A stretch of 64,000 nt of DNA from Pholis gunnellus. Its lineage: Eukaryota; Chordata; Actinopteri; Perciformes; Pholidae. The translations under genes and the position numbers were made by a program. The notes under the pieces were generated by a model. It did not search any database. It was given only the letters and a program-made list of their open reading frames with translations, and had not been told where the DNA came from. The stretch spans positions 5,731,478 to 5,795,477 of the forward strand of contig OU342806.1 of the NCBI GenBank assembly GCA_910591455.2. The letters are read 5' to 3'. Shown here piece by piece: positions 63,924 through 64,000 of the stretch; position 1 is the stretch's first letter, and each line of letters begins with the position of its first letter.

Positions 63924-64000
63924 TGTGTGCTGGGGGAGGTCAAACTCCTCTCCTCCCAATCAATAGCATTCAATCTTCATTCCTCAGCTTGCGGTCCTCA

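Overview
This is nuclear DNA of a teleost fish, probably a percomorph. The reasons are: vertebrate genes split by GT-AG introns; very dense (CA)n/(TG)n microsatellites; fish-type dispersed repeats and Tc1/hAT/foldback transposon relics; and an intact foxq2, a forkhead gene that placental mammals are generally thought to lack. Protein identities come from reading translations against family sequences I know. No database search was possible.

Layout. (1) 165-253, minus: coding exon 1 of map2k2 (MEK2), with the rest of the gene off the left edge. (2) 5368-14866, minus: a complete 11-exon pias4, a SUMO E3 ligase of 504 aa. All exon phases close, and intron 1 must use a GC donor. (3) 18055-19639, plus: foxq2, two exons, 288 aa. 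(4) 19640-42229: about 22.6 kb with no recognisable gene. It holds microsatellites, a tRNA-Glu-like relic, a teleost dispersed repeat and several blocks that look regulatory (RFX X-boxes, paired ATCAAT/ATTGAT palindromes, CRE palindromes, an octamer). (5) 42230-58943, plus: onecut3, two coding exons around a 15.4 kb intron, 449 aa, cut domain plus Onecut homeodomain. (6) 58944-64000: probable long onecut3 3' UTR and flank, with microsatellites and CTCF-like motifs.

How the genes relate. Human MAP2K2, PIAS4 and ONECUT3 all lie on 19p13.3, so the window looks like an ancestral block that still carries foxq2. pias4 and foxq2 are divergently transcribed with 3.2 kb between their start codons. foxq2 (cone photoreceptors in zebrafish) and onecut3 (retinal and other neurons) are both neural transcription factors. 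The long gene-free stretch and large onecut3 intron fit dense long-range regulation. The most interesting signals are regulatory: a perfect TISU element on the pias4 start codon, the GC-AG first intron of pias4, a duplicated 5' splice site in map2k2 intron 1, many Onecut-type ATTGAT/ATCAAT/ATCGAT motifs around onecut3 (some in perfect palindromes), and unusually many long G/C homopolymers. I found no evidence of an entirely new gene system.
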